Below are positions 28,092 to 37,390 of a DNA stretch of 52,856 nucleotides, piece after piece; positions within the stretch are counted from its first letter, which is position 1; the number at the start of each line of letters is the position of its first letter. The DNA is from a virus. Below the pieces are notes generated by a model. That model was not told the origin of the DNA, did no database searches, and saw only the letters and a program-made list of their open reading frames with translations. The stretch covers positions 1-52,856 of IMG/VR virus record IMGVR_UViG_3300042691_021002, one strand, 5' to 3'. Made by a program: the position numbers and the translations under genes.

Positions 28092-28649
28092 ATGAGATAC
28101 ACACTGGTTGGAGACCTGATAAAGCACCAGTACGTTTATGTAGACAGTCGCTTTACGCACAAGCAGCCAGAAGGCTTTATTCCTGCGGTGTGGTTTGGTG
28201 TCGTCAGTTTCCCTGGTCGAGCTTGGGGCTGCAACTTACTTTTGGAAAGTGGTGCGATTTATAGAAACATTCCGCTTCATGCCCTGGCTTTCTCAGCCTC
28301 ACCGGAGCCGATCGTGTGGAGCGAGGTCGGTTCTCAAACATGGGATTGTTATGGTTACGACTTTACGCTGATAGAGTACAGGTACCTTGCTGGCTTAAGG
28401 TGCAAGGCTAAGACAAAGCAGGGCGATTTCGCTGGCTCCTATCTGTTTACGGCAGCCCCTATAGGCGATGGGTTCTCTGAGAACGTGGAGCAAAGTAAGG
28501 AGTTTACTTTTGTGCGACTTGAGAATGATCGCATAACAGTGCAGCCCACAAATAACCTAGTGTTCGAAGAGCGAAGTTTCACTACGAACAAAGACATGGC
28601 ATGGCCCACTGGCTTAAAGCGCCAGACCGAAGTGTATACCGCCGAGTAA
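28092..28649 (+). CDS. conserved phage protein of unknown function
   Basis: 185 aa from ATG 28092 (AAGGA at 28081; TTG 28086 is possible). Aromatic, beta-rich. Segments GAIYRNIPLHALAF, 'QTWDCYGYDFTLIEYRYL' and 'GSYLFTAAPIGDGFSENVEQSKEF' with 'ERSFTT' belong to a family seen in phages of aquatic bacteria, annotated as hypothetical and likely virion-linked by its usual position near structural genes. Confidence 0.65.
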   Translation: MRYTLVGDLIKHQYVYVDSRFTHKQPEGFIPAVWFGVVSFPGRAWGCNLLLESGAIYRNIPLHALAFSASPEPIVWSEVGSQTWDCYGYDFTLIEYRYLAGLRCKAKTKQGDFAGSYLFTAAPIGDGFSENVEQSKEFTFVRLENDRITVQPTNNLVFEERSFTTNKDMAWPTGLKRQTEVYTAE

Positions 28650-28691
28650 AAGATAAACCCTGCTGCAAGGAAGAATACAGGGGATCAAGAG

Positions 28692-28922
28692 ATGGCTAAC
28701 GATAATGAGTATCGCGAGATTCAGATGAGCATACCTGAGGTTTACTTAACCCAGGTGGTAGGACCTAGTGCTATGGATGGAACAGAATTGGTGACGATTG
28801 AGATCACCAATATGGATGGCTCCTCAACTTTCCAGAACTTTCCAATTCCAGTAGCACTAGCTATTAGCGACCGCATGATGGTGTTGTGCATGGAGTCGCA
28901 AGCGAGGGATGCTAGGCGATGA
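28692..28922 (+). CDS. hypothetical small protein
   Basis: 76 aa, acidic and Met-rich, beta-like (EYREIQMSIPEVYLTQVVGP ... FQNFPIPVALAIS). An AGGGGATCAAGAG site precedes the ATG. ATGA overlap with the next gene. Unknown. Confidence 0.6.
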   Translation: MANDNEYREIQMSIPEVYLTQVVGPSAMDGTELVTIEITNMDGSSTFQNFPIPVALAISDRMMVLCMESQARDARR

Positions 28923-29350
28923 GATGGCTAGCTTGGCTATGGAGAAAGATAGTCCGTTTCTTTTTGTCGGCGCCCGTTCCACCGAGCGTGGTGCCTGTTC
29001 TAAATGGAGAAGTGTTTATGCCAGATGTTCGTGATGGGTTGGTGTATAGTGTAGAAGTTCCGGCGTTGCCAAGTGAAGGCGATCTTTCATCGCAAGAACT
29101 ATGCGTACACTATGATGGCAAGAAGAATAAGATTGCCGTCGATGCAGCGGGTGGCAGTGTGAGCTTTATGGTGCCTCAGGACGCAGATGCTGGCATTCAT
29201 TTAGTTTATATTGACAACGGTGGAAATGAGTCGGAAGGACCATTGTTTTCATTTAAGGCGGTTGATACTATTAACACGTTCACACCTCCTGGCTTCGGTG
29301 AGGTGAAACTTGTAGAAGAAGTATTCGGCGTTGACTGGGAAGACGACTAA
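28919..29350 (+). CDS. hypothetical protein, membrane-associated N-terminus and Ig-like domain
   Basis: 143 aa. Residues 1-18 (MRWLAWLWRKIVRFFLSA) form an amphipathic or membrane-inserting segment; the rest is a beta-sandwich-like domain (VPPSVVPVLNGEVFMPD ... GIHLVYIDNGGNESEG) of the Ig/fibronectin type. Such domains decorate phage virions. Last gene of the plus block. Confidence 0.55.
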   Translation: MRWLAWLWRKIVRFFLSAPVPPSVVPVLNGEVFMPDVRDGLVYSVEVPALPSEGDLSSQELCVHYDGKKNKIAVDAAGGSVSFMVPQDADAGIHLVYIDNGGNESEGPLFSFKAVDTINTFTPPGFGEVKLVEEVFGVDWEDD

Positions 29351-29394
29351 GCTGGTTGCCTAGTTTTTCGTTGTTGTTGGCTAGGTAGCTGGTG

Positions 29395-29433
29395 GGGTGG
29401 TACTCGTTGTGTGTCGGGTGCCACCCTGTTTTT
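29395..29433. terminator. bidirectional terminator between convergent blocks
   Basis: GGGTGGTAC and GTGCCACCC form the stem (one bulged base on each arm), followed by TGTTTTTATT on the plus strand. The minus-strand stop at 29432 lies within its T-run. A second weaker inverted repeat CCTAG/CTAGG precedes it. Confidence 0.8.
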
Positions 29434-32400
29434 ATTCTTCCATTTTCTTTCTATCAGACGCTCTCTTGTTTAGAAGTTTCATGAGGGCATCGATCTCTAA
29501 AGCATCTCTAGCTTCTTCAGGGCTCCAGTCTTCTTTTGCATAATCTGGGAAGTATGGTCTTGTATACATTCTTCCTCCGAAGTCTTTCATGATTCTGGCA
29601 AGTCTTTCTCTTAGGATTGCATCTTGTGCAGAAGGAGATACGTCTGCAACGCGAACACCTGTTCCTAAGTTGAGCAATAGCTTCCAGGGAATCACATCCC
29701 ACTTGCGAGGGTCGGTTGCAGTTCTGATTGTATTAAGCATGCGTCCAGGGCCAGCATTACTTATTGCATATTCTGTCCAAGGACTGATGAAAGGCTGCGC
29801 CCTTTCTGTCTTTTCACCCGTGATCAAATCACTGACGTTCGCAGCAATACGTCCTATAGTTGGGTCCAAGTCTTCTATCTCGCGACCACCAAATGGACCA
29901 GCTTGATAAAGCGATCGGCCTGTCATTGTCTCTATAAGGCTTTTCGGAATTGGGTTCATTCGTGAACCAACCTCACGCAACAATCCACTAACATTTCCTC
30001 TGGCTGCTTGAGCAAACTGCAATGGATCTTCGAACGGTAAACCGAAGCCAGTGATGTAAGATCGCGTTCCATCGTCAGAGACTCCAAGAGGAATGGAAGC
30101 TGTCTCTCGGATATAATCGGGCGTCACACCTTGTTCGTCCGTTTGCCCTGCTTGTGTGGTAGTCATTATGGTACGAGCCATACCACCACCAGGACGCTGC
30201 ATCAACTCACCGAAGACAGTTGGTGCCATACCTAGCGTGTAGGTAGCGAAAGGAAACAATCGTCGCGTGTACTCTCGGTTAAAGTTAGATAGATTCGTAT
30301 AGTCAACCTGAGCCCTATTGATCGCATTGGCTGCTGCTCTTGGGTCATAGCCTTGACGTATCATGGCGATAAAAGGAGCCAAGCGGTTTAAGCCTTCAGT
30401 GTATGAACCAAGGTCGCGACCTAGTTGGCCTGGGCGAAACACATCAGCATCAGACAAGACACCTTTACTCATCCAAGGCATTAGCCAGCGTTGAGCGAAA
30501 GTAGATTCTGGAGCCGCTTCCGACCACTTCCACGCAAGAGGATTGACGCCTCTTTTTGGATCAAGACCTGGGTACTGCGATGCTGCTGTACCAACAGTAT
30601 CCATAAGTTGCTCAGCGGAGAGCCCTTGCTTTTCACCAGTGATACCTTGAGCGTAAGCCATGCGTCTCAGTCTCTCGGTAGCTTGCTCGTCTGTGTATCC
30701 CAGCCCCTTAAACGCTGGAGCTTTAGATATGTCTTTTATCTCCTGTCCCGTCTGTAGTCTGTGGGCATCAGCAATGGGTGCTGTAAACTTTCTTATAGGA
30801 TTGAGCCAGGTCTTAGGATCTGCAAAATTAAACTCTTGAAATCTCGGATCGTTTTGAATTCCCAGATAGAAGTTGGATGCTTGTCCTGACCCAAGGTTAC
30901 GACCATGAAAGGATATGAAAGGCATCATACCAGTCTGCATCATCTTCCACATGTTAGTGGCTTTGTCGTAGCCTCTAACAATCGGTCCCATCTCCTCCAG
31001 TACACGAGGCCCCTTAACGAACTTGGTTACAGCACTTGCGATGTCATCTGGTATAACAAGTTCATTTAGTAAGTACTTGGGAGGTAGGTCGCTCTTGTAG
31101 TACTTTCCTACCTGATCAGGTGTCAGGTTAAGGGGATTCCTTAATACCACCGGAGGCGTCTCAATTATTTCATCATCAACAACTGTCCATCGAACTAGCT
31201 CAGCTACGCTTTTGTTGGGGTCTCTGAAGTTTACTCTTATGGTTAGGTCGTATAGGTCGCTATCTTCTTTTCCGGAATCAAAGAAATTCTTAATCCTGAT
31301 TGTTGAATTAGAGGGATCGAACGTCGCTGATTTTCCACCTGGATCAACATAGGCGGTACTTGGACTTGCAACTCCCTGTTCTATCTGTCGCATAGCCTCA
31401 TCGTATAACTGCTTTGCTTTGTCGACTCTGTTTTGAATTTCCTTAGCCCAGAATCTTTGATCGACTTGCAGCATTACACTGCCAGGGATTGAATTCATAA
31501 CCAAAGGTATGGCCTTTTGGTTGTCGTATTTTGACTCTCTGAGAACTTTATCTAGAGTTACCGCTTTCTTGGATTCGAGCAAGTCTCTTGGGGCAATGTC
31601 TCTTTTTATAAGATTGCGAATAACATTGGCTTGCATAATGGAACGGTGGTGATGTTCCAGTCTCAACTCAAACGCAGAAAATAGATCATTAGAGAACATC
31701 GGAATTTGAAACTCTGCATGGCGAGGATCAAGCTCCATTACTGCTCGCGTAAGTTCAGTTATCTTCTTTCCTGCAATCTTGTCGGTAGCAAGCATTTGCT
31801 CGAACGACATAGAAATTTTGTCAGGGAAAAGACGGTCCCTATATTTGTTCCAAAGCTTTTTCGCATACTCGTAAACTTCTTTATCTTGAAGATCCTCTCG
31901 AACCTTCTTTCTGGCATGCACTCCAGAAAAGTCAGGGTCTACGGAAATATCATTGACCACAGATGTTCCATCACTATATCCCACGAAAAAGTCTTTTCTT
32001 CGTTTTTGACTGGGATGAGTAGGATCAAGTATTTTCCCGTAGTTAGGATTCCACAGGGAGAAGTTGCTTCCAGGCAGATTCGGTGAAATACGTGGATAGT
32101 ATCCATCCAGCCAAGAAGTATTCACGCCAGCACCGTGTTCGTCTCTTATCATGTTAGCGATCTTTTGACGGAACGCGGTTAACATTCGAGACAACTGAAT
32201 TCTACGCTCTGGGTTCTCTATAATCCTACCGTCAATCTTTTCACGACCGACCCAAGCTGGTAACATTTCAGGCGTAACAACATGAGCGTTCGGACGAACT
32301 TTACCTTCTGAATCAAAAATACTACGCTCCATGATGCGACGTATATCGTTGACTCGTTCATTCTGTATTTTACGCGCGTCTACCAGTTGTCGCTTGGCTG

Positions 32401-35400
32401 CTAGCTTCTTGTCGCCGTTAGCAGCAGTCGTGTAATTTGCAAGTGACGGCAACTCCTCTTGAATAATTACGTCTTCACGAATGTTCGGTGTGTCATACCA
32501 AGTTCGCACATGGTCTGACATGAACTTTCTTTCTCGCAGAACTGATTCGCGATAAGCCGTGAATGCCATCCGAGCAATCTCTTGCCCAGCTTTAGTTAGC
32601 TGTCCAAGTACGCTTTGGTCGAACAGTGCGGTAAGTTGACGAGCTGGAGCGGTGTCTAAGATACGCTCACCGATCTGGTCCATACCCTTGGCTATCTTAG
32701 CTGACCGGAATTTCGACAGTTGTTCGGCAATCTCTGGACTAGTTAAAGTTTGGTCATATTCAGATTGGAGCAATCCTCTAGTTTCTCTGATTTCGCTAGG
32801 CTCCAACTCATCCATCAACCGCTGCGTCATCGTTGCGTCAGTGTACTTGCTGATCTCTGAACGATGACCATTCAGGAAGCTAGACATGATTTTCTTGGTT
32901 TGGTCATAGCCAAGTGTTTGTCTGATTGCATCCCAAATATACTCAAACGCTTCAAGTGCTTTAGTCCAAACCTTACCAATCAAATCAACTGGCTTCTCCC
33001 TGCCCAAGTACTTCATGCTCAGGTCAGTAACTTTGTGCGCGAAGAACTCATCTACACTAGACAATTCATACGGCAAAGCCTTATTGCCTTCTGACTTCTT
33101 GAATGCAGCGACAGCAGATTCGAATTCATTGCGTACAGAACGAACTTCATCCGGCGATACATACTTTGATAGGTGATGCCATAGCTCGTGAATCGTAGTC
33201 TTGTCTACGGTTTTGTTCTTAATTGCTGCATTGTAGATGTTGATGAAGCCAGTGTTCATGTCGATGTCGCCAGCAACGGTAGCTTTTGCACCATCGCCAC
33301 CCACTTGTAGCTTCACGTCATCGAATAGCTTTTGGCCTATCTTGGTAAGCATTTCACCAACAATAGGTTTAGCTTCTTCAGGCAAACCTTCAAGCGATTT
33401 TAGATTTACCATGCGAGGAGCAAGGCCATCACCTGCTGCGGCGCCGACCTCTGATTTTAGCTTGCCTTTTTTGGCTGCGTCTTCTGCCGCCTTAGCTGCC
33501 GCTTGGGCCTGCTTATTTGCCTGGTCACGCAAAAATCCGGCGCGCTTTGTCATCGCATCACCGAATTGTTTATTACCGCTAAACATGCTCCTGATGTTAG
33601 GATCAAGCGTTGACCACACATCGACGCCAGCACGACTCCCAATACTTGCGGGTGTATCTCGCATGATGTCGTAGTTCTTGAGATACACATCGGTTATGGC
33701 ATCTCTCATCTTACTTTGATATTCAGCAAGCTGAGCTTCTGTGATGAACTTTTCGTTCTTAGCTCGTTCTCCTAGTTTGGAAAAATTCAACTCTAAATCA
33801 AGTCCGCGTTCCTTGTAGTTTTTGAATTGGGACACGGCCCCATCTACATTACCAAGTGCAACAGAGCGAACGATCTCAAGTTCTTTTGGTCCGTATTTGG
33901 GGCGCCCATCAACCTGTATGCCACCTAATCTACGAACAAACTCGTTAGCTGTTTTTGTTTTCTCAGCGTTGGCAACTCTAGCTGGATCAAGAGCATCATC
34001 AACGGTTCTTGCTGCTGTGATAGCTTGTTCAATGACTGGTGCAGCCTCAGCAACTGGCTTCTCTTTCGCCCTACGATCTCTCTTGGCAACTTTAACAACC
34101 TCAGGCTCGAAGTTAGCTAGGCCCCGTTGCACATTAGCTGTTGGCTGCGTATTGAATGCGGCTGGGGTTTCTGCTACAGACGGCTTTGCTGTGTTTTGGT
34201 CTATGATAGACTTTAAGTTATCTCCCTGCTCCTTACTAAATGCCCCTTCGGTAATTCCGTCATCAATGATTTGCTTAAGTGTTTGTGGAGCGACTCCAGT
34301 GGTCAAAGCTTTCTCGTAGTCAGACTTTGACAAGTCGCCACTAGCTAGATATTCCTTGCTTGAAGTGGGGTACTTAGATCGCCAGCGGGCAATAGCATCC
34401 TGTCTTGCAGCCTGCTCTGCAATTGCCTTAGCCTCATCCCGTATCTCATTTGCAGCAATGGTTGTATTGTAGGCGTCTTTAGCTTCAGCCTCTGTCACCG
34501 GCTTCTGTTTCGCCTTTCGCCCACGCTTAGCAGCCTTAATCACTTCCGGCTCAAAGCCAGCAAGTGTCGGCTGAACTGTAGCGGGTGGTAAGGTTGATTG
34601 AGGTAAGGATTCAGCAACTGCTGGAGTTGTAACCACTTCAGGTTCGAAGCCCTTCAGTTCAGGCTGGATAGTCGCTGGCGGTAGCTCCGGTGCAGGAGCA
34701 ATCTCATTAACAGTAGAGGCAGGTGGAGATATATCGTCTACGGTAGGAGCAGCCTCTTGGATAGTCTCAGCAACTGGCTTCTTGAACTCATGCGTTGCAA
34801 TGTAACTCTGGGGAGACTTCAGCGCTTCAGCAAATGAAATGTCCAGCGGATTCCCAGTAGCCCGATCGTAGAAAGTTACATTGTCTTTACCAAAGACAGA
34901 AAGAAACGCCCCAAGTGCTTGAGAGTTATCAAACTTACCAGAGATAGATGAAGGGTTTTTATCTTTGGCCACTTCGACGATCTTATTGATTATAGCTCGC
35001 CCAGTACCAACACTGGCTTCAGGCATACGAGAGAAACTACTAATCAAAATAGCAGGATCTTCGGCTGCATCACTTGAGTATGCTACGACTGCTTTAGCGG
35101 AACCAGTTGGGCCTGCATCAATATCAATGTCTAACTCATCACCGCGAGGTGTAATCTTAGCAATCGGTTCAATGGGTCCACCGCCCTTAGGAGTAGGTGG
35201 ATCGATGACGGGCTCATTACGTGTTGGACCTTCAAGATCTGGCCCACCAGCAGGATTCATGGGACCGCCCGTAGTAGGTGCGGGACCACTAGGACCAGGG
35301 CTAGGACCAGACGGTGGCGGCGTTGGACCATCAACATCTGGCCCAGCAGGACCTGTACCACTTGGAGAAATGGACGGACCTTTATCATTAGGTGGAGTAT

Positions 35401-36241
35401 CTGGAATTTTTATTTTATCAACAGGAGGCTCGCCCCTTCCACGAATACGACCGACTCCAATAATACCTTCTTCATCTGTTAGCCCCCAAAAAGTTACTGG
35501 CTTCTTATTCCAAGTAAATGGCCTGTCCGTAAATGGAATAGAAATCTTAGCCAGCCCCCCAAGTGGTCTATCCAATCTAGCTTCATCGACACCAAAATCT
35601 TTGAACCTTTCAGTCAGTTCTTTTTCGTCAAAACGCCTTATATCATTCGAGGCATCCTCTATGAGCATTCTCGGTGTAACAACGTGGCGAGCCTCACGCT
35701 TTCCAACTTTGCGACCAAGTGCTTTCGATGCGGTATCGATAGCCCTATTCTCAAGATTCAAAGCCCTGGCTGCCTTCCCACCTTTAGTCATGGCGGAAGC
35801 GCCAAATGTCAAATATGACAACGGATCAAGTGCAATTTCAGCACCCAATCCAGTCAGGAAGTTCAGCATCGTGTCTTCTTTACCAGCAAGACCATAGCCT
35901 CGCATAAGATCACGACCAGTCAATCTGTTCTCATGCGTGAACGGAGAAGCCAATTGGTCAAACGGGTTCTGTGGTTTTGGTCCTCCAGGTAGCCACGAAA
36001 GTGTATCCCTGACCATGGAACCAGGTACGTCAAGCAAGTTACCTACCGTTGCGAGTCCACTGAGCGCAGTTCCGCCAGCGCGTTCAAGCAAACCAGGAGG
36101 GGCCTCCTTCACAATGTCAGCTTGTATTTTACTTCCCAGCTTGCGAACTGGATTCTTCTCTTCCTCAGGAACAGAAACAGGCTCCTGCCTTTTGGATGCA
36201 GCAAGAGCCCGTAAAGAAGCTTTCAGATTGAATGGATCCAC
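29432..36241 (-). CDS. giant polyvalent virion/ejection protein with zincin motif
   Basis: 2269 aa, starting at GTG 36241 (GGGG upstream). Residues about 45-150 (SGLATVGNLLDVPGSMVRDT ... NPFDQLASPFTHENRLTGRD) match the start of the neighbouring 346-aa protein. A Pro/Gly-rich linker (about 280-330) follows, then a possible GNAT-like segment (about 385-470), then a disordered zone with three GFEPEV-type repeats. HELWHHL (about 1017-1023) is a zinc-metallopeptidase motif. The region near 1770 (MWKMMQTGMMPFISFHGRNL) resembles the C-terminal LPD38-like part of phage polyvalent proteins. Such proteins are packaged and delivered with DNA. It ends at the shared terminator. Confidence 0.75.
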   Translation of the reverse strand: MDPFNLKASLRALAASKRQEPVSVPEEEKNPVRKLGSKIQADIVKEAPPGLLERAGGTALSGLATVGNLLDVPGSMVRDTLSWLPGGPKPQNPFDQLASPFTHENRLTGRDLMRGYGLAGKEDTMLNFLTGLGAEIALDPLSYLTFGASAMTKGGKAARALNLENRAIDTASKALGRKVGKREARHVVTPRMLIEDASNDIRRFDEKELTERFKDFGVDEARLDRPLGGLAKISIPFTDRPFTWNKKPVTFWGLTDEEGIIGVGRIRGRGEPPVDKIKIPDTPPNDKGPSISPSGTGPAGPDVDGPTPPPSGPSPGPSGPAPTTGGPMNPAGGPDLEGPTRNEPVIDPPTPKGGGPIEPIAKITPRGDELDIDIDAGPTGSAKAVVAYSSDAAEDPAILISSFSRMPEASVGTGRAIINKIVEVAKDKNPSSISGKFDNSQALGAFLSVFGKDNVTFYDRATGNPLDISFAEALKSPQSYIATHEFKKPVAETIQEAAPTVDDISPPASTVNEIAPAPELPPATIQPELKGFEPEVVTTPAVAESLPQSTLPPATVQPTLAGFEPEVIKAAKRGRKAKQKPVTEAEAKDAYNTTIAANEIRDEAKAIAEQAARQDAIARWRSKYPTSSKEYLASGDLSKSDYEKALTTGVAPQTLKQIIDDGITEGAFSKEQGDNLKSIIDQNTAKPSVAETPAAFNTQPTANVQRGLANFEPEVVKVAKRDRRAKEKPVAEAAPVIEQAITAARTVDDALDPARVANAEKTKTANEFVRRLGGIQVDGRPKYGPKELEIVRSVALGNVDGAVSQFKNYKERGLDLELNFSKLGERAKNEKFITEAQLAEYQSKMRDAITDVYLKNYDIMRDTPASIGSRAGVDVWSTLDPNIRSMFSGNKQFGDAMTKRAGFLRDQANKQAQAAAKAAEDAAKKGKLKSEVGAAAGDGLAPRMVNLKSLEGLPEEAKPIVGEMLTKIGQKLFDDVKLQVGGDGAKATVAGDIDMNTGFINIYNAAIKNKTVDKTTIHELWHHLSKYVSPDEVRSVRNEFESAVAAFKKSEGNKALPYELSSVDEFFAHKVTDLSMKYLGREKPVDLIGKVWTKALEAFEYIWDAIRQTLGYDQTKKIMSSFLNGHRSEISKYTDATMTQRLMDELEPSEIRETRGLLQSEYDQTLTSPEIAEQLSKFRSAKIAKGMDQIGERILDTAPARQLTALFDQSVLGQLTKAGQEIARMAFTAYRESVLRERKFMSDHVRTWYDTPNIREDVIIQEELPSLANYTTAANGDKKLAAKRQLVDARKIQNERVNDIRRIMERSIFDSEGKVRPNAHVVTPEMLPAWVGREKIDGRIIENPERRIQLSRMLTAFRQKIANMIRDEHGAGVNTSWLDGYYPRISPNLPGSNFSLWNPNYGKILDPTHPSQKRRKDFFVGYSDGTSVVNDISVDPDFSGVHARKKVREDLQDKEVYEYAKKLWNKYRDRLFPDKISMSFEQMLATDKIAGKKITELTRAVMELDPRHAEFQIPMFSNDLFSAFELRLEHHHRSIMQANVIRNLIKRDIAPRDLLESKKAVTLDKVLRESKYDNQKAIPLVMNSIPGSVMLQVDQRFWAKEIQNRVDKAKQLYDEAMRQIEQGVASPSTAYVDPGGKSATFDPSNSTIRIKNFFDSGKEDSDLYDLTIRVNFRDPNKSVAELVRWTVVDDEIIETPPVVLRNPLNLTPDQVGKYYKSDLPPKYLLNELVIPDDIASAVTKFVKGPRVLEEMGPIVRGYDKATNMWKMMQTGMMPFISFHGRNLGSGQASNFYLGIQNDPRFQEFNFADPKTWLNPIRKFTAPIADAHRLQTGQEIKDISKAPAFKGLGYTDEQATERLRRMAYAQGITGEKQGLSAEQLMDTVGTAASQYPGLDPKRGVNPLAWKWSEAAPESTFAQRWLMPWMSKGVLSDADVFRPGQLGRDLGSYTEGLNRLAPFIAMIRQGYDPRAAANAINRAQVDYTNLSNFNREYTRRLFPFATYTLGMAPTVFGELMQRPGGGMARTIMTTTQAGQTDEQGVTPDYIRETASIPLGVSDDGTRSYITGFGLPFEDPLQFAQAARGNVSGLLREVGSRMNPIPKSLIETMTGRSLYQAGPFGGREIEDLDPTIGRIAANVSDLITGEKTERAQPFISPWTEYAISNAGPGRMLNTIRTATDPRKWDVIPWKLLLNLGTGVRVADVSPSAQDAILRERLARIMKDFGGRMYTRPYFPDYAKEDWSPEEARDALEIDALMKLLNKRASDRKKMEE

Positions 36242-36298
36242 AGCTTAACCCCAAGATTAACTGACAGCGTGTAACGATTCTAGCGATGCGTTGCGATG

Positions 36299-37339
36299 CT
36301 ACTCACCGCTGAGCATCATCAACAACTGCTGGCTTAGATCTGGGTCTTCCATGAGTGCCTGAGCGATCATGTCTTCAAGAGATGGTTCATCACGCATATT
36401 CAGACCACCCATCGCATTGGCTGTATTGCCTGCAATAGCAGCAGATTGGAGCATAGCGTTGCGATCACCACCAAGTGCGCGACGACCTAGACCCATTGCT
36501 TGATCACGGATACCGCGAAGTCCAGCCATGCCACCAGAGTACATGTTGCTGCCAAGCTGCTTTGCCCCAACACGAGCACCTTCCACATAAGGAATTGCTT
36601 CAGCGGACGCAATCGCAATAGGGCGAGATTCCTTAAATCTGTCAAGTCTTTTAGTTCTATTAGCAAGTCGATCGGCGTAAAACCTCATTTGGTCATCAGC
36701 AGCTTGCGCCGCTGCCTGAAGCTCTTCAAGATTTGACACAGTAGCAGGTCCTCCGCCTTGACCAAGATAGGCGCCTTGACTCATTTCATTTCGTCGAGCA
36801 GCATCAGCAACCGCATCATCTATTTTTACTTTTCTAGCTAAAGCGTCGATAGTATTATTTTTTGACTTATCAAGCATTCCAGCCATTCTTGCTGATGGAG
36901 TGTTTAGCTTTGCTGCCTGATAAGAACCTCTGGCAGCCTTACCAACGCCTTTAGCACCCCTCAGTGCAGACATGCCAGCCTTGGCTCCAAGCTTACCAGC
37001 CGCAGCAGTACCACCCGTCATAAGCATTAACGGGTCTGTTAGCGTATCAATGAGCAAGCCAGCCATCTGGTTGCCACCGGAGTTCTCATCACCACCCATC
37101 CAGTACCGAGAAATCTCTGCACCACTGGTTCGATTCTCATCACTGAAAGGAGTCATTAACTGATCGAACGGATTAGAAAACGAGATCGCATCTCGCACCA
37201 TAGATCCTGGCAGGTTAATTAGATTACCAGCACCGCTCAACACATTACCCAAAACACCGTAGTCCATATCTTCGCCAGAATCAGGTTCTTCCATTGAAAC
37301 ATATCTAGGCGGTTCGTAACTAAATGGCGATCTATCCAT
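36299..37339 (-). CDS. paralogue of the polyvalent protein N-terminus
   Basis: 346 aa from ATG 37339 (AAGGAA upstream). Residues about 30-130 (GNVLSGAGNLINLPGSMVRD ... NPFDQLMTPFSDENRTSGAE) align with residues 45-150 of the 2269-aa protein; then helical, Ala/Gly-rich (LGAKAGMSALRGAKGVGKAA) and Met-rich. It may be a shorter ejection or internal virion protein sharing the same packaging module. Confidence 0.65.
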   Translation of the reverse strand: MDRSPFSYEPPRYVSMEEPDSGEDMDYGVLGNVLSGAGNLINLPGSMVRDAISFSNPFDQLMTPFSDENRTSGAEISRYWMGGDENSGGNQMAGLLIDTLTDPLMLMTGGTAAAGKLGAKAGMSALRGAKGVGKAARGSYQAAKLNTPSARMAGMLDKSKNNTIDALARKVKIDDAVADAARRNEMSQGAYLGQGGGPATVSNLEELQAAAQAADDQMRFYADRLANRTKRLDRFKESRPIAIASAEAIPYVEGARVGAKQLGSNMYSGGMAGLRGIRDQAMGLGRRALGGDRNAMLQSAAIAGNTANAMGGLNMRDEPSLEDMIAQALMEDPDLSQQLLMMLSGE

Positions 37340-37390
37340 CACGCACTTCCTTGTATTTGCATTTTTTAAGCTTTCCTAACACGCTCAAGT

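Noticed and set aside
34965-35897. 310-aa plus-strand open frame
   Set aside because: It is the reverse frame of the Pro/Gly-rich linker of the 2269-aa gene, has no ribosome site, and its composition mirrors that linker.
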